From contig JAGSGF010000014.1 in NCBI GenBank assembly GCA_023955335.1, forward strand, positions 1 to 64,000: 64,000 bases of DNA, written 5' to 3'. Position numbers and translations under genes: made by a program. Within the stretch, counting starts at the first letter, position 1; each line of letters starts with the position of its first letter. This stretch comes from Yoonia sp. (GTDB taxonomy: Bacteria; Pseudomonadota; Alphaproteobacteria; Rhodobacterales; Rhodobacteraceae). Below the pieces are notes generated by a model. The model saw only the letters and a list, made by a program, of their open reading frames with translations, was not told where the DNA came from and searched no databases. Positions 26,800 through 35,927 of this stretch are shown here, piece after piece.

Positions 26800-28004
26800 A
26801 AACGGGTGTTATGATTTGCGGGCACGGCTCGCGGTCCCAATCTGCTGTCGATGAATTCGCGACACTGGCGCAAAAGCTGCCTGCGTATTTGCCGGACGAC
26901 TGGCTGTGCGACTATGGCTATCTGGAATTTGCGAACCCTGTGATCCGTGATGGCCTTGATAACCTGCGTGACGCGGGCTGCGACCGTATCCTAGCGGTTC
27001 CCGGTATGTTGTTTGCGGCCATGCATGCCAAAAATGATATTCCAACGGTTCTGAACACATACGCCACCCAGCACGGTGTGACCGTCAGTTATGGCCGCGA
27101 ATTGGGCGTTGATCCCAAGATGATCGCAGCCGCCGCAAGCCGTATCCAAGACGCGGTCGCTGCTGCCAATTTCAAACACGGCGACGTATCACTGCATGAC
27201 ACCTGCCTTGTTGTCATTGGCCGCGGTGCGTCTGATCCTGATGCCAATGGCAACGTCGCGAAAATCGCGCGTATGCTGCACGAAGGTATCGGCTTTGGCT
27301 GGCATGAGGTTGGCTATTCTGGCGTGACGTTCCCGCTGGTTGAGCCTTGCCTGACCCACGCAGCCAAGCTGGGCTACAAACGGATCATCGTATTTCCGTA
27401 TTTCCTATTTTCGGGTATCCTGATCGACCGCATTTACGGGTTTACCGATCAAGTTGCAGCGGAAAATACCGACATCCAATTTATCAAAGCAGGTTACTTG
27501 GGCGACCACCCCAAGGTGCTGGAAACCTTTGCAGAACGGATCATCGAACAAACGGGTAAGAACCCGCCACCAAACTGCGGCACCTGCGCCTACCGGACCC
27601 AAGTTCTGGCGATGGAAGGCGGCAAAGAGGTCACTATTCCGGCGGACATGCGCGAAAAACACCCAGCGTTTTCCGACACACCGCCGCCGACTTGCGTGCT
27701 GTGCAAATACCGGACCCAAGTCTTGGGCTTTGAGGGTGAAGTCGGTGCCGTGCAAGAATCGCACCACCACCATGTGGAAGGTCAGGGTGCATCTGCCCCC
27801 GGCTCTAACGTAGCGGACTGCGCGTTCTGCGACACGTTTTGCACAGGCGTCTGCCGGCTTGAGGCCGCGAAGGATCACCATCATCATCACGATCACGGGG
27901 AGGGCCACCATCATCACCACGACCATGATCACGCGCATCCTGTGTATCCACACGCCCAACACCCGCACGGCCCCGAAAGCGCACGCAAAACCAAGCGGTC
28001 CTGA
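26796..28004 (+). CDS. Sirohydrochlorin chelatase-like CbiX protein with Cys- and His-rich C-terminus
   Basis: MICGHGSRSQSAVDEF; CGTCAYRTQVL, CVLCKYRTQVL, CAFCDTFCTGVC; DHHHHHDHGEGHHHHHDHDHAH. Confidence 0.88.
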   Translation: MKTGVMICGHGSRSQSAVDEFATLAQKLPAYLPDDWLCDYGYLEFANPVIRDGLDNLRDAGCDRILAVPGMLFAAMHAKNDIPTVLNTYATQHGVTVSYGRELGVDPKMIAAAASRIQDAVAAANFKHGDVSLHDTCLVVIGRGASDPDANGNVAKIARMLHEGIGFGWHEVGYSGVTFPLVEPCLTHAAKLGYKRIIVFPYFLFSGILIDRIYGFTDQVAAENTDIQFIKAGYLGDHPKVLETFAERIIEQTGKNPPPNCGTCAYRTQVLAMEGGKEVTIPADMREKHPAFSDTPPPTCVLCKYRTQVLGFEGEVGAVQESHHHHVEGQGASAPGSNVADCAFCDTFCTGVCRLEAAKDHHHHHDHGEGHHHHHDHDHAHPVYPHAQHPHGPESARKTKRS

Positions 28005-28006
28005 CT

Positions 28007-28043
28007 CCTCGCTTTTTTCAAAATACTCCCGCCGGAGGCTCCG
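28007..28043 (+). repeat. Intergenic copy of a dispersed ~33-bp repeat
   Basis: cctcgcttttttcaaaatactcccgccggaggc; about 30/33 identical to the reverse complement of 12082-12114. Confidence 0.65.
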
Positions 28044-28072
28044 CCACCTGCATCATCCAGAAAGCTCACGCC

Positions 28073-28708
28073 GTGCGCACATATGAAAAAGACCCAAGCG
28101 CCATTTACGCGGCTAGCTTTGCCACCGTGCGCGCAGAGGCGCGGCTGGACCGATTTCAGGCGGACATGCATCCGCTGATCACACGGCTGATCCATGCGTG
28201 TGGCATGATCGAAGTGGCCGACCGGCTTGCTTGGTCAAAAGGTGCTTATGGCGCGGGGCACGCCGCTTTGAAGTTGGGTAAGCCGATTTTGTGTGATTGT
28301 GAAATGGTCGGTGCGGGCATTATCCGTCGGTATCTGCCAGCAGATAATGACGTGATTGTCAGCTTGAATGACCCATCTGTCCCTGACCGCGCAAAGGCGA
28401 TTGGTAATACGCGGTCCGCTGCGGCAGTCGAGCTTTGGGCCGATCATTTGGACGGCGCGGTGGTGGCGATTGGCAACGCGCCAACCGCTTTGTTTCATTT
28501 GCTTGAATTGATCGATGCAGGTGCCCCAAAACCGAGTGTGATCCTTGGATTTCCAGTCGGCTTTATCGGTGCGGCTGAAAGCAAGGCCGAATTGGCTGGC
28601 AACCCGCGCGGGTGCGATTTTGTGGCGTTGCGTGGCCGGCGCGGTGGGTCGGCAATGGCGTCCGCTGCGGTGAACGCGCTGGCTGCCGGATTGCCGGAGG
28701 ATAAATGA
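28073..28708 (+). CDS. cobH: Precorrin-8X methylmutase
   Basis: RLIHACGMIEVADRL; ILCDCEMVGAGI; GFPVGFIGAAESK; GTG start. Confidence 0.93.
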   Translation: MRTYEKDPSAIYAASFATVRAEARLDRFQADMHPLITRLIHACGMIEVADRLAWSKGAYGAGHAALKLGKPILCDCEMVGAGIIRRYLPADNDVIVSLNDPSVPDRAKAIGNTRSAAAVELWADHLDGAVVAIGNAPTALFHLLELIDAGAPKPSVILGFPVGFIGAAESKAELAGNPRGCDFVALRGRRGGSAMASAAVNALAAGLPEDK

Positions 28709-29910
28709 TGACCGCTCCGTGGCTTCATATCGTTGGGATCGGCGAAGACGGTTTGGATGGATTGATCCCAGCAACCCGCGCCGTTGTAGAAGCCGCTGAG
28801 GTCATCTTGGGTGGTGACCGTCATCATGCGCTGGTTGACGGGATCGGGGCAGAACGGATCGCATGGCCATCGCCCTTCAACGCGATGATTGAAACCATTG
28901 AGGGCATGCGCGGACGTCGTGCGGTCATTTTGGTTACGGGCGATCCGCTTTGGTTCTCGGTTGGGGCGCGCATTGGCCAGTCAATTGATCCGTCCGAAAT
29001 TGTGTATCACCCGCAGTTGTCTGCATTCCAGCTGGCCGCTGCCCGTATGGGCTGGTCATTGCCGGATGTCGAAACCCTGACCGTGCATGGCCGTCCGGTT
29101 GAGCAGATGATTGCGTTCATTCAGCCCGATGCGCGTTTGTTGGTGCTAACGACTGGGGCCGAGACACCCGCGCAGATCGCTGCATTTTTGACGGACCGCG
29201 GGTTTGGTAAATCCGCCATGACTGTGCTGGCCGCGATGGGTGGCAAGGATGAGCTTCGTTTTGATGGTTTGGCCGAAAGATGGGGTCACGAGGTGCCTGC
29301 GTTCAATACATTGGCGGTGGAGTGCATCGCGGCCCCTAATGCGGCGCTGCTACCCCGTGTGCCCGGTTTGGCGGATGCATTGTTCCAGTCTGATGGCACG
29401 ATGACCAAACAAGAGATACGTGCGGCCACGTTGGCCAAACTGATGCCAATGCGCGGTGCGCTGTTATGGGATATCGGATGCGGGTCTGGATCTGTTGCCA
29501 TCGAATGGATGCGAGCGGCTCGCTATGCGCGTGCTGTTGGGATCGAGCCTCGCGCAGACAGGCGAGCGATGGCCGGGGCCAATGCGCTCGCTCTTGGTGC
29601 GCCGAAGTTGGAATTAGTGGATGGGTCTGTCCCTGAAGCACTGGACGGTTTGGCTGCACCGGATGCAATTTTTATTGGCGGTGGTTTGAGCCGTCAGACG
29701 TTTGAGGCTGCATGGGCCGCGTTGCGTCCGCTTGGTCGGCTTGTGGCCAATGCTGTTACGTTAGAAAGCGAAGCCGTCTTGATGGAGTTGCACGCTGCTT
29801 ATGGTGGCGACCTTGTTCGTATTTCGGTGTGTCGTGCAGAGCCCGTTGGTCGGTTAACCGGCTGGCGTCCTGCGATGCCTGTCACCCAATGGAGCCTTGT
29901 AAAACGATGA
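28705..29910 (+). CDS. cobL: Precorrin-6Y C5,15-methyltransferase CobL (CbiE+CbiT)
   Basis: N-terminal CbiE and C-terminal CbiT (LWDIGCGSGSVAIEWMR). Confidence 0.93.
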   Translation: MMTAPWLHIVGIGEDGLDGLIPATRAVVEAAEVILGGDRHHALVDGIGAERIAWPSPFNAMIETIEGMRGRRAVILVTGDPLWFSVGARIGQSIDPSEIVYHPQLSAFQLAAARMGWSLPDVETLTVHGRPVEQMIAFIQPDARLLVLTTGAETPAQIAAFLTDRGFGKSAMTVLAAMGGKDELRFDGLAERWGHEVPAFNTLAVECIAAPNAALLPRVPGLADALFQSDGTMTKQEIRAATLAKLMPMRGALLWDIGCGSGSVAIEWMRAARYARAVGIEPRADRRAMAGANALALGAPKLELVDGSVPEALDGLAAPDAIFIGGGLSRQTFEAAWAALRPLGRLVANAVTLESEAVLMELHAAYGGDLVRISVCRAEPVGRLTGWRPAMPVTQWSLVKR

Positions 29911-30668
29911 CGACTGATGACGCGCGGCTCGCGCCGACGCCCCACCCGCCGATCCAAAACCCGGCTGGCCAAGGCACGTTGTACGGCGTTGGTCTTGGAC
30001 CAGGTGCTGCTGATTTGATGACGCTGCGCGCTGCCCGCTTGATCGAGAAAGCATCGGTTGTTGCATACCCCACGTTGGCTGGTGGTGATAGTTTCGCCCG
30101 GTCTATTGCGGCCGACCTGATTGCCCCAGCCTGCCGCGAGATTGTCATGGATGTACCGATGACCGTTGCGCGTGCCCCTGCGCAGGCGGCCTATGACAAG
30201 GGTGCTGCTGATATCGCGGCGGTCTTGGATGCTGGCGAGGATGTCGTTTGCTTGTGCGAAGGCGACCCGTTTTTCTATGGGTCGTTCATGTATGTGTTTG
30301 CCCGTCTGTCGGATAAGTACCAAGTCGAGGTTGTCCCCGGTGTGACGTCGATCACGGCCTGTGCGGCAAGCGCCGGAATGCCGCTTGCTGCCCGCAACGA
30401 GCGGCTGACCGTCTTACCCGGCCCGTTGCCCGAGGATGAACTGCGTGCCCGTATTGACGGTGCCGAAAGCGTTGTCATCATGAAAGTTGGTCGCCATATG
30501 GCCAAAATTCGCAGTGTGATTGACGGTTTGGGACTGACCGACCGTGCAGTATACGTCGAGCGTGCGACGCTCCCGCAAGAGGTGGTCGTGCCCTTGGCCG
30601 ATGCCCCTGAAAAAGCCCCCTATTTTTCGATGATTTTGCTCACCAAAGGAGCCGACCCATGGCTGTAG
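29907..30668 (+). CDS. cobI: Precorrin-2 C20-methyltransferase
   Basis: GTLYGVGLGPGAADLMTLRAARLI; LCEGDPFFYGSFMYVF; start trimmed to MTTDDARL. Confidence 0.93.
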   Translation: MTTDDARLAPTPHPPIQNPAGQGTLYGVGLGPGAADLMTLRAARLIEKASVVAYPTLAGGDSFARSIAADLIAPACREIVMDVPMTVARAPAQAAYDKGAADIAAVLDAGEDVVCLCEGDPFFYGSFMYVFARLSDKYQVEVVPGVTSITACAASAGMPLAARNERLTVLPGPLPEDELRARIDGAESVVIMKVGRHMAKIRSVIDGLGLTDRAVYVERATLPQEVVVPLADAPEKAPYFSMILLTKGADPWL

Positions 30669-32497
30669 CCCCCGCAGTTCTTAAGCCCGTCGTTTTGGCC
30701 TTATCCCGTTCAGGCGAACCGGTCGCCCATAAGATTGCCGCATTGCTTGGCGCACAAGTCCATGGCCGCGAGGGTCGTGTGGATACTGCTGATGCATTTT
30801 TCGCCAATGCATTGGATCACACCCGTGATCTGTTTGCCGCTGGCGTCCCGGTGATTGGTGTCTGCGCAAGCGGTATTTTGATACGCGCTGTGGCCCCTTT
30901 GTTGATGGACAAAATGGCCGAACCACCTGTTTTGTCGGTGTCAGATGACGGCGCCGTTGTTGTCCCATTGCTGGGCGGGCACCGCGGCGCCAATAAATTG
31001 GCTGCTCAGATTGCGGGTACGCTGGGCGCTATTGCCGCTGTGACGACTGCTGGCGATGTCGCCTTGGGTGTCGCACTTGATGAACCGCCAAAGGGCTGGG
31101 CGTTGGTCAACCGGTCTGATGCAAAGGGCGCTATGGCTGCGCTTCTGTCTGGCGGTGGTGCCACGGTCATTGGCGACGCGCCATGGCTTGCAGATTTACC
31201 TGCCGGTGATGCGTTGCAGATTTCAGCTACGATGGACCTTGTCGCTGATTTGGGCGAAGCGCATTTGCAGTTTGCCCCCCAACGTCTGACATTGGGCGTT
31301 GGCTGCGCGCGCAATTGCGACCCCGCGGAGCTGGCTACGTTGGTCCATGATGTCTTGCTTGCGGCTAATGTTACGCCTGCGGCGATCCATTGTGTAAATA
31401 CGATCACCCTTAAGGCGGATGAACCTGCGATTATTCAGTTGGCAGCGAGCTTGGGTGCGCCCATGCGATTGTTTGAAGCGGATGTTCTGGACGCAGAGAC
31501 GCCGCGTTTAGAAAATCCATCAGATGTAGTTTTTGCCGAAGTCGGGACGCACGGCGTATCCGAGGCGGCGGCGCTTGCTCAAGCAGGGCCAGATGCCACA
31601 TTGTTGGTTGCTAAGAAAAAGACGGCCAATGCGACCTGTGCGCTTGCGATTGCACCTGCACCGTTGGTCGAGTTGAAGGGCCGCGCTCGTGGTCGGTTGT
31701 CGGTCGTCGGTATCGGCCCCGGCCAAGCGGCTTGGCGCACGCCAGAGGTGTCGCGGTTGGTCGCCGAGGCCGAGGAACTGGTCGGCTACGGGTTGTATAT
31801 CGATTTGCTAGGCCCCTTGGCCGTTGGAAAGGATCGGTCTGATTTCCCGCTGGGCGGGGAAGAGGCCCGTTGCCGCTATGCGTTGGAGCAGGCTGGTAAG
31901 GGCAAGAACGTTGCCTTGGTTTGTTCGGGTGATGCAGGCATTTACGCGATGGGCGCGTTGGTGTTTGAATTGCTGGACCGGTCCGAGGCCGAGTTGGGCG
32001 TGTCTGACGCTGCCCGCCGCGTCGACGTTGTTTGCTCGCCCGGCGTGAGCGCCCTTCAGGGCGCCGCCGCCCGAGCCGGCGCGCCGTTGGGCCATGATTT
32101 CTGCACCATTAGCTTGTCCGATCTGTTGACACCACGCGATGATATCATCCGCCGCTTGCATGCCGCAGCCGAGGGCGATTTTGTCATCGCATTTTATAAT
32201 CCGGTGTCGAAAACCCGCCGCACGTTGCTCGCCGAGGCCCGCGATATCCTGCTGCAACACCGCCCTGCGGACACGCCTGTGATGCTTGCCAGCTCGCTCG
32301 GCCGCCCAGAGGAACACGTGCGCTATCGCCGGTTGGACCAGCTCGAGGTCGATGAGGTTGATATGCTGACCGTCGTTTTGATCGGGTCCAGTAACTCGCG
32401 CCTTGCCCAAATGGGCGAGGGCCCTCGTATGTTCACACCGCGCGGCTATGCCCGTAAAATTGATGGCGATTTGGCCAGCGCAAAGGATCAGTCATGA
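30659..32497 (+). CDS. cobJ: CbiG–precorrin-3B C17-methyltransferase (CobJ) fusion
   Basis: CbiG-type LLGGHRGANKLA and GVGCARNC...GVSEAAAL, followed by CobJ VGIGPGQAAWRTPEV..LVCSGDAGIYAMG. Confidence 0.92.
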   Translation: MAVAPAVLKPVVLALSRSGEPVAHKIAALLGAQVHGREGRVDTADAFFANALDHTRDLFAAGVPVIGVCASGILIRAVAPLLMDKMAEPPVLSVSDDGAVVVPLLGGHRGANKLAAQIAGTLGAIAAVTTAGDVALGVALDEPPKGWALVNRSDAKGAMAALLSGGGATVIGDAPWLADLPAGDALQISATMDLVADLGEAHLQFAPQRLTLGVGCARNCDPAELATLVHDVLLAANVTPAAIHCVNTITLKADEPAIIQLAASLGAPMRLFEADVLDAETPRLENPSDVVFAEVGTHGVSEAAALAQAGPDATLLVAKKKTANATCALAIAPAPLVELKGRARGRLSVVGIGPGQAAWRTPEVSRLVAEAEELVGYGLYIDLLGPLAVGKDRSDFPLGGEEARCRYALEQAGKGKNVALVCSGDAGIYAMGALVFELLDRSEAELGVSDAARRVDVVCSPGVSALQGAAARAGAPLGHDFCTISLSDLLTPRDDIIRRLHAAAEGDFVIAFYNPVSKTRRTLLAEARDILLQHRPADTPVMLASSLGRPEEHVRYRRLDQLEVDEVDMLTVVLIGSSNSRLAQMGEGPRMFTPRGYARKIDGDLASAKDQS

Positions 32498-33267
32498 CAG
32501 TCTATTTTATCGGTGCAGGTCCGGGTGATCCGGAACTTTTGACAATCAAAGCCGCCCGCGTGATCGGCGAATGTCCTGTGTGTTTATACGCGGGATCACT
32601 GGTGCCAGAGGCCGTTGTCGCCTGCGCCCCCGAAGGCGCGTTGGTTATGGACACCGCTCCAATGACGTTGGATGAAACCCATGGCCAGATCGTAGAGGCT
32701 CATGCGAAGGGCCAAAATGTGGCCCGTGTGCATTCAGGTGATCCGTCGCTATATGGCGCAATCGCCGAGCAAATTCGTCGGTTGAAGGTCGCTGGAATTG
32801 ACTACCAGATCATTCCCGGAGTGCCTGCCTATGCCGCCGCCGCTGCGGCGTTGGGGACCGAATTGACCGTTCCAGAGGTCGCGCAGTCGATCATCTTAAC
32901 ACGCATGTCGATGAAATCGACCGGCATGCCAGCGGGTGAAACGCTCGAGAATTTTGCCAAGACCGGCGCCACGTTGGCCATTCATCTTGGCATCCGTGCA
33001 ATGCGTGAGATCGAGCGGCAATTGGCCCCATATTACGGCGAAGATTGTCCGGTTGCGGTGATCTACCGCGTTGGCTGGCCAGATCAGTTGATTATTCGTG
33101 GCACGTTGATGGACGTCCGTGAAAAAGCGCGGGCCGCCAAGATTACACGCACGGCACTGATTCTGGTTGGTCCTGCTTTGGCCGAAAACCACGGATTTCC
33201 CGATAGCGCGCTTTACGACGCGGCCCGTCCGCATGTTTTGCGCCCAAAGGCTGCCGTTAATTCATAG
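32494..33267 (+). CDS. cobM: Precorrin-4 C11-methyltransferase
   Basis: MTVYFIGAGPGDPELLTIKAARVI; HSGDPSLYGAIAEQ. Confidence 0.95.
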   Translation: MTVYFIGAGPGDPELLTIKAARVIGECPVCLYAGSLVPEAVVACAPEGALVMDTAPMTLDETHGQIVEAHAKGQNVARVHSGDPSLYGAIAEQIRRLKVAGIDYQIIPGVPAYAAAAAALGTELTVPEVAQSIILTRMSMKSTGMPAGETLENFAKTGATLAIHLGIRAMREIERQLAPYYGEDCPVAVIYRVGWPDQLIIRGTLMDVREKARAAKITRTALILVGPALAENHGFPDSALYDAARPHVLRPKAAVNS

Positions 33268-33357
33268 GGATATCGCCGGTTTACGCTGCAATGCGGCGGA
33301 TTATGTCACTTGATCTTCATACTTTGCGGTCCATTGTTGGGCCAAAGGGGAAGACCG

Positions 33358-33705
33358 ATGAATGACTTTTTACCAGAGGCCGTGCGCAACGGTTTGGAAG
33401 CCGCCCGCAAAGAAGCGCTGCGCCGCAAGGACCGTTTGTGCGTGCACGACGGCGATAATGTGTACCGCGTGCGCCGTTTTTGGGACGCCGGGTTTTCGCT
33501 TGATGTTGATGTGGCAGAAAAGCTGCGCGGCCGTGTCGAAATTTTCGACGGTGCCCGCCATCTGTATCAGTGTCTGATCGTTGGATCATCGGTCGAAGGT
33601 GACGAGCGTGTTTTTGAATTCAAATGGCTGCACCCTGTAACAGATGCAGCCCCTGTCGATTTTGTGCGCCCGGACTTCGTGCCAGCGGGCCTTATCACGA
33701 CCTAA
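33358..33705 (+). CDS. Conserved-looking hypothetical protein (115 aa)
   Basis: Start trimmed to MNDFLPEAVRNGLEAARKEAL; coding-like composition. Confidence 0.6.
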   Translation: MNDFLPEAVRNGLEAARKEALRRKDRLCVHDGDNVYRVRRFWDAGFSLDVDVAEKLRGRVEIFDGARHLYQCLIVGSSVEGDERVFEFKWLHPVTDAAPVDFVRPDFVPAGLITT

Positions 33706-33706
33706 G

Positions 33707-34876
33707 CTATTGCAGGTCGCGAAAGGCAGCTTGCAGGCGCGCAACGGCGTCTTCGATCTGCGCGCGTGTTGTCCCAATGTTAAAGCGCAAGAAATTGTTC
33801 CCGCCTTGCCCGAATGTCGGCCCATGGCTGGCAGCGATTTTGGCATTTTTTTGCACGCGTTCAATCACCTCGTCCATCGACATACCTGTGCCAGAAAAAT
33901 CCACCCAAGCCAGATAGGTCGATTCTAGCACCATTGATTGCACACCAGGAATTGCGTTGACGCCAGCGTCGAATGCTTTGCGGTTATCATCCAGATGGGC
34001 GAGCAATTCATCGAGCCATGCGGCGCCTTCGGGCGAATAGGCAGCTGTTGCCATGAATAGACCAAAGCTGTTCGGCGAGATGCCCATCGCCGCCATTCGT
34101 CCACCAAACCGTGCGCGCAAATCAGGGTCTTGGATGATCACGTTTCCTACGTGGCTGCCCGCGATGTTAAACGTCTTGGTTGTGGCGGTCATCGTCACCA
34201 AGCGGTCGGTGATCCCGTCGATATTGGCCATCGGGATATGCGTGTAACCGGGCATGGTCAGATCGTGGTGGATTTCGTCGGATACCAAGATCAGCGCGTG
34301 CCGTTTTGCGAACGCGGCGACGGCTTGCAGTTCTGTTTTGGTCCAGACCCGTCCACCGGGGTTGTGGGGGGAACACAGGATAAGCATACGCTCATTGCCT
34401 GTCATCTGCGCTTCGTAGGCGTCAAAATCGAACGTGTAGTGGCCTGCGTCATTGACCAATTCGCACGACACGACTTTGCGGCCTGCGGCGTCTATCACTT
34501 TGGCAAATGCGTGATAGACGGGCGTAAACAGAACGACCCCGTCGCCTGCAGATGTATAGGCATCGATGCAAAGTGCTGTGCCATTGACCAGACCGTGCGT
34601 TGTGAAAATCCATGACGGATCAATCTGCCAGCCGTGGCGTTCGGACATCCACCACTGGATCGCGGCGCGGTAATCACCTTCGTCGCCATAATAGCCGTAA
34701 ACACCGTGATCGTGCATCGCTTTGACCGCGTCTTGCACGCATTGCGGCGGTCGAAATTCCATATCCGCGACCCACATCGCAAGGCCGTCATCGGGGGATA
34801 CGCCATAGATGGCTTCCATGCTGTCCCATTTGCTGGAATGGGTGCCACGGCGGTCGGGGGTGTTGTCAAAGCTCAT
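33707..34876 (-). CDS. MalY/PatB-family PLP-dependent aminotransferase / C-S lyase
   Basis: ILCSPHNPGGRVWTKTEL; TATTKTFNIAGSHVGN. Confidence 0.9.
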   Translation of the reverse strand: MSFDNTPDRRGTHSSKWDSMEAIYGVSPDDGLAMWVADMEFRPPQCVQDAVKAMHDHGVYGYYGDEGDYRAAIQWWMSERHGWQIDPSWIFTTHGLVNGTALCIDAYTSAGDGVVLFTPVYHAFAKVIDAAGRKVVSCELVNDAGHYTFDFDAYEAQMTGNERMLILCSPHNPGGRVWTKTELQAVAAFAKRHALILVSDEIHHDLTMPGYTHIPMANIDGITDRLVTMTATTKTFNIAGSHVGNVIIQDPDLRARFGGRMAAMGISPNSFGLFMATAAYSPEGAAWLDELLAHLDDNRKAFDAGVNAIPGVQSMVLESTYLAWVDFSGTGMSMDEVIERVQKNAKIAASHGPTFGQGGNNFLRFNIGTTRAQIEDAVARLQAAFRDLQ

Positions 34877-34951
34877 CGGGTCTCTCCGGCGTTTTAATTC
34901 AGATTATGGTGCGACTTGCACGGCGGGGATGCAAGCGCTAGATCGTGGCTT

Positions 34952-35473
34952 ATGACTATTCGCAATATCCTGATCCATCCCGATCCCCGCTTGAAAAAAG
35001 TCGTCGCCCCCGTGGTTGACGTGACTGATGACGTACGCCGTTTGGCCGATGATATGTTGGAAACAATGTATAATGCGCCGGGCATCGGCTTGGCCGCCCC
35101 GCAAGTCGCGGTGATGACACGCATGTTGGTCATGGATTGCGCCAAAGAAGAGGCCGCAACGCCAGTGCCAATGGTGTTGATCAACCCGTCCGTCATCTGG
35201 TCATCCGAGGATCGGTCCGTCTATGACGAAGGCTGTTTGTCGATCCCTGATCAATACGCCGAGGTCGAACGCCCCGCATCGGTCAAAGTCAGTTGGACTG
35301 GCTTGGACGGCAAGGTTGTCCAAGAGACGTTTGACGGGCTTTGGTCAACATGTGTGCAACACGAGATCGACCATTTGGATGGTAAGCTGTTCATTGATTA
35401 TCTTAAGCCGCTAAGGCGTCAGATGATCACCCGTAAGATGCAAAAGCTGAAGCGTGAAATGGCCCGTGACTGA
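34952..35473 (+). CDS. def: Peptide deformylase (intact)
   Basis: GIGLAAPQ, EGCLSIPD, QHEIDHLDG. Confidence 0.95.
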   Translation: MTIRNILIHPDPRLKKVVAPVVDVTDDVRRLADDMLETMYNAPGIGLAAPQVAVMTRMLVMDCAKEEAATPVPMVLINPSVIWSSEDRSVYDEGCLSIPDQYAEVERPASVKVSWTGLDGKVVQETFDGLWSTCVQHEIDHLDGKLFIDYLKPLRRQMITRKMQKLKREMARD

Positions 35474-35927
35474 TTTGCAGCTTCGCTTTGTGCCTGATCC
35501 GGTGTTGCGCGCTGTGTGCGCACCCGTGACAGTTTTTGATGCTAAGCTGGCTGCATTGGCCAAGGGCATGTTGGATGTGATGTACGCCGCACCCGGGCGC
35601 GGGTTGGCTGCGCCTCAGGTGGGCATCGCAGAGCGCATTTTCGTGATGGATGCGACTTGGAAAGAAGGCACGACGGACCCGCATGTGTTTGTGAACCCTG
35701 AAATGGTCGCGTGTTCTGACCAGGTTGCTGTGTTGTCCGAAGGCTGTCTTTCGATCCCTGATCAGACATCTCGCGTCGCGCGTCCGGCGCAAGTCACGCT
35801 GCGTTGGCACGATTTGAACGGCACGCCGCAGGCGGGCACATTCATCGGTTTTGCCGCTGCCTGTGTGCAGCACGAGCGCGACCATCTAGACGGTATTCTT
35901 TGTACCGATTACCCGGAGGCCCCATGA
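35466..35927 (+). CDS. Second peptide deformylase homolog (motifs intact, short C-terminus)
   Basis: GRGLAAPQVG, EGCLSIPD, QHERDHLDG; GTG start overlaps the def stop. Confidence 0.88.
   Translation: MTDLQLRFVPDPVLRAVCAPVTVFDAKLAALAKGMLDVMYAAPGRGLAAPQVGIAERIFVMDATWKEGTTDPHVFVNPEMVACSDQVAVLSEGCLSIPDQTSRVARPAQVTLRWHDLNGTPQAGTFIGFAAACVQHERDHLDGILCTDYPEAP

Noticed and set aside
27870-27970. CAT/CAC-rich low-complexity tract
   Set aside because: Explained by the His-rich C-terminus of the CbiX-like protein.
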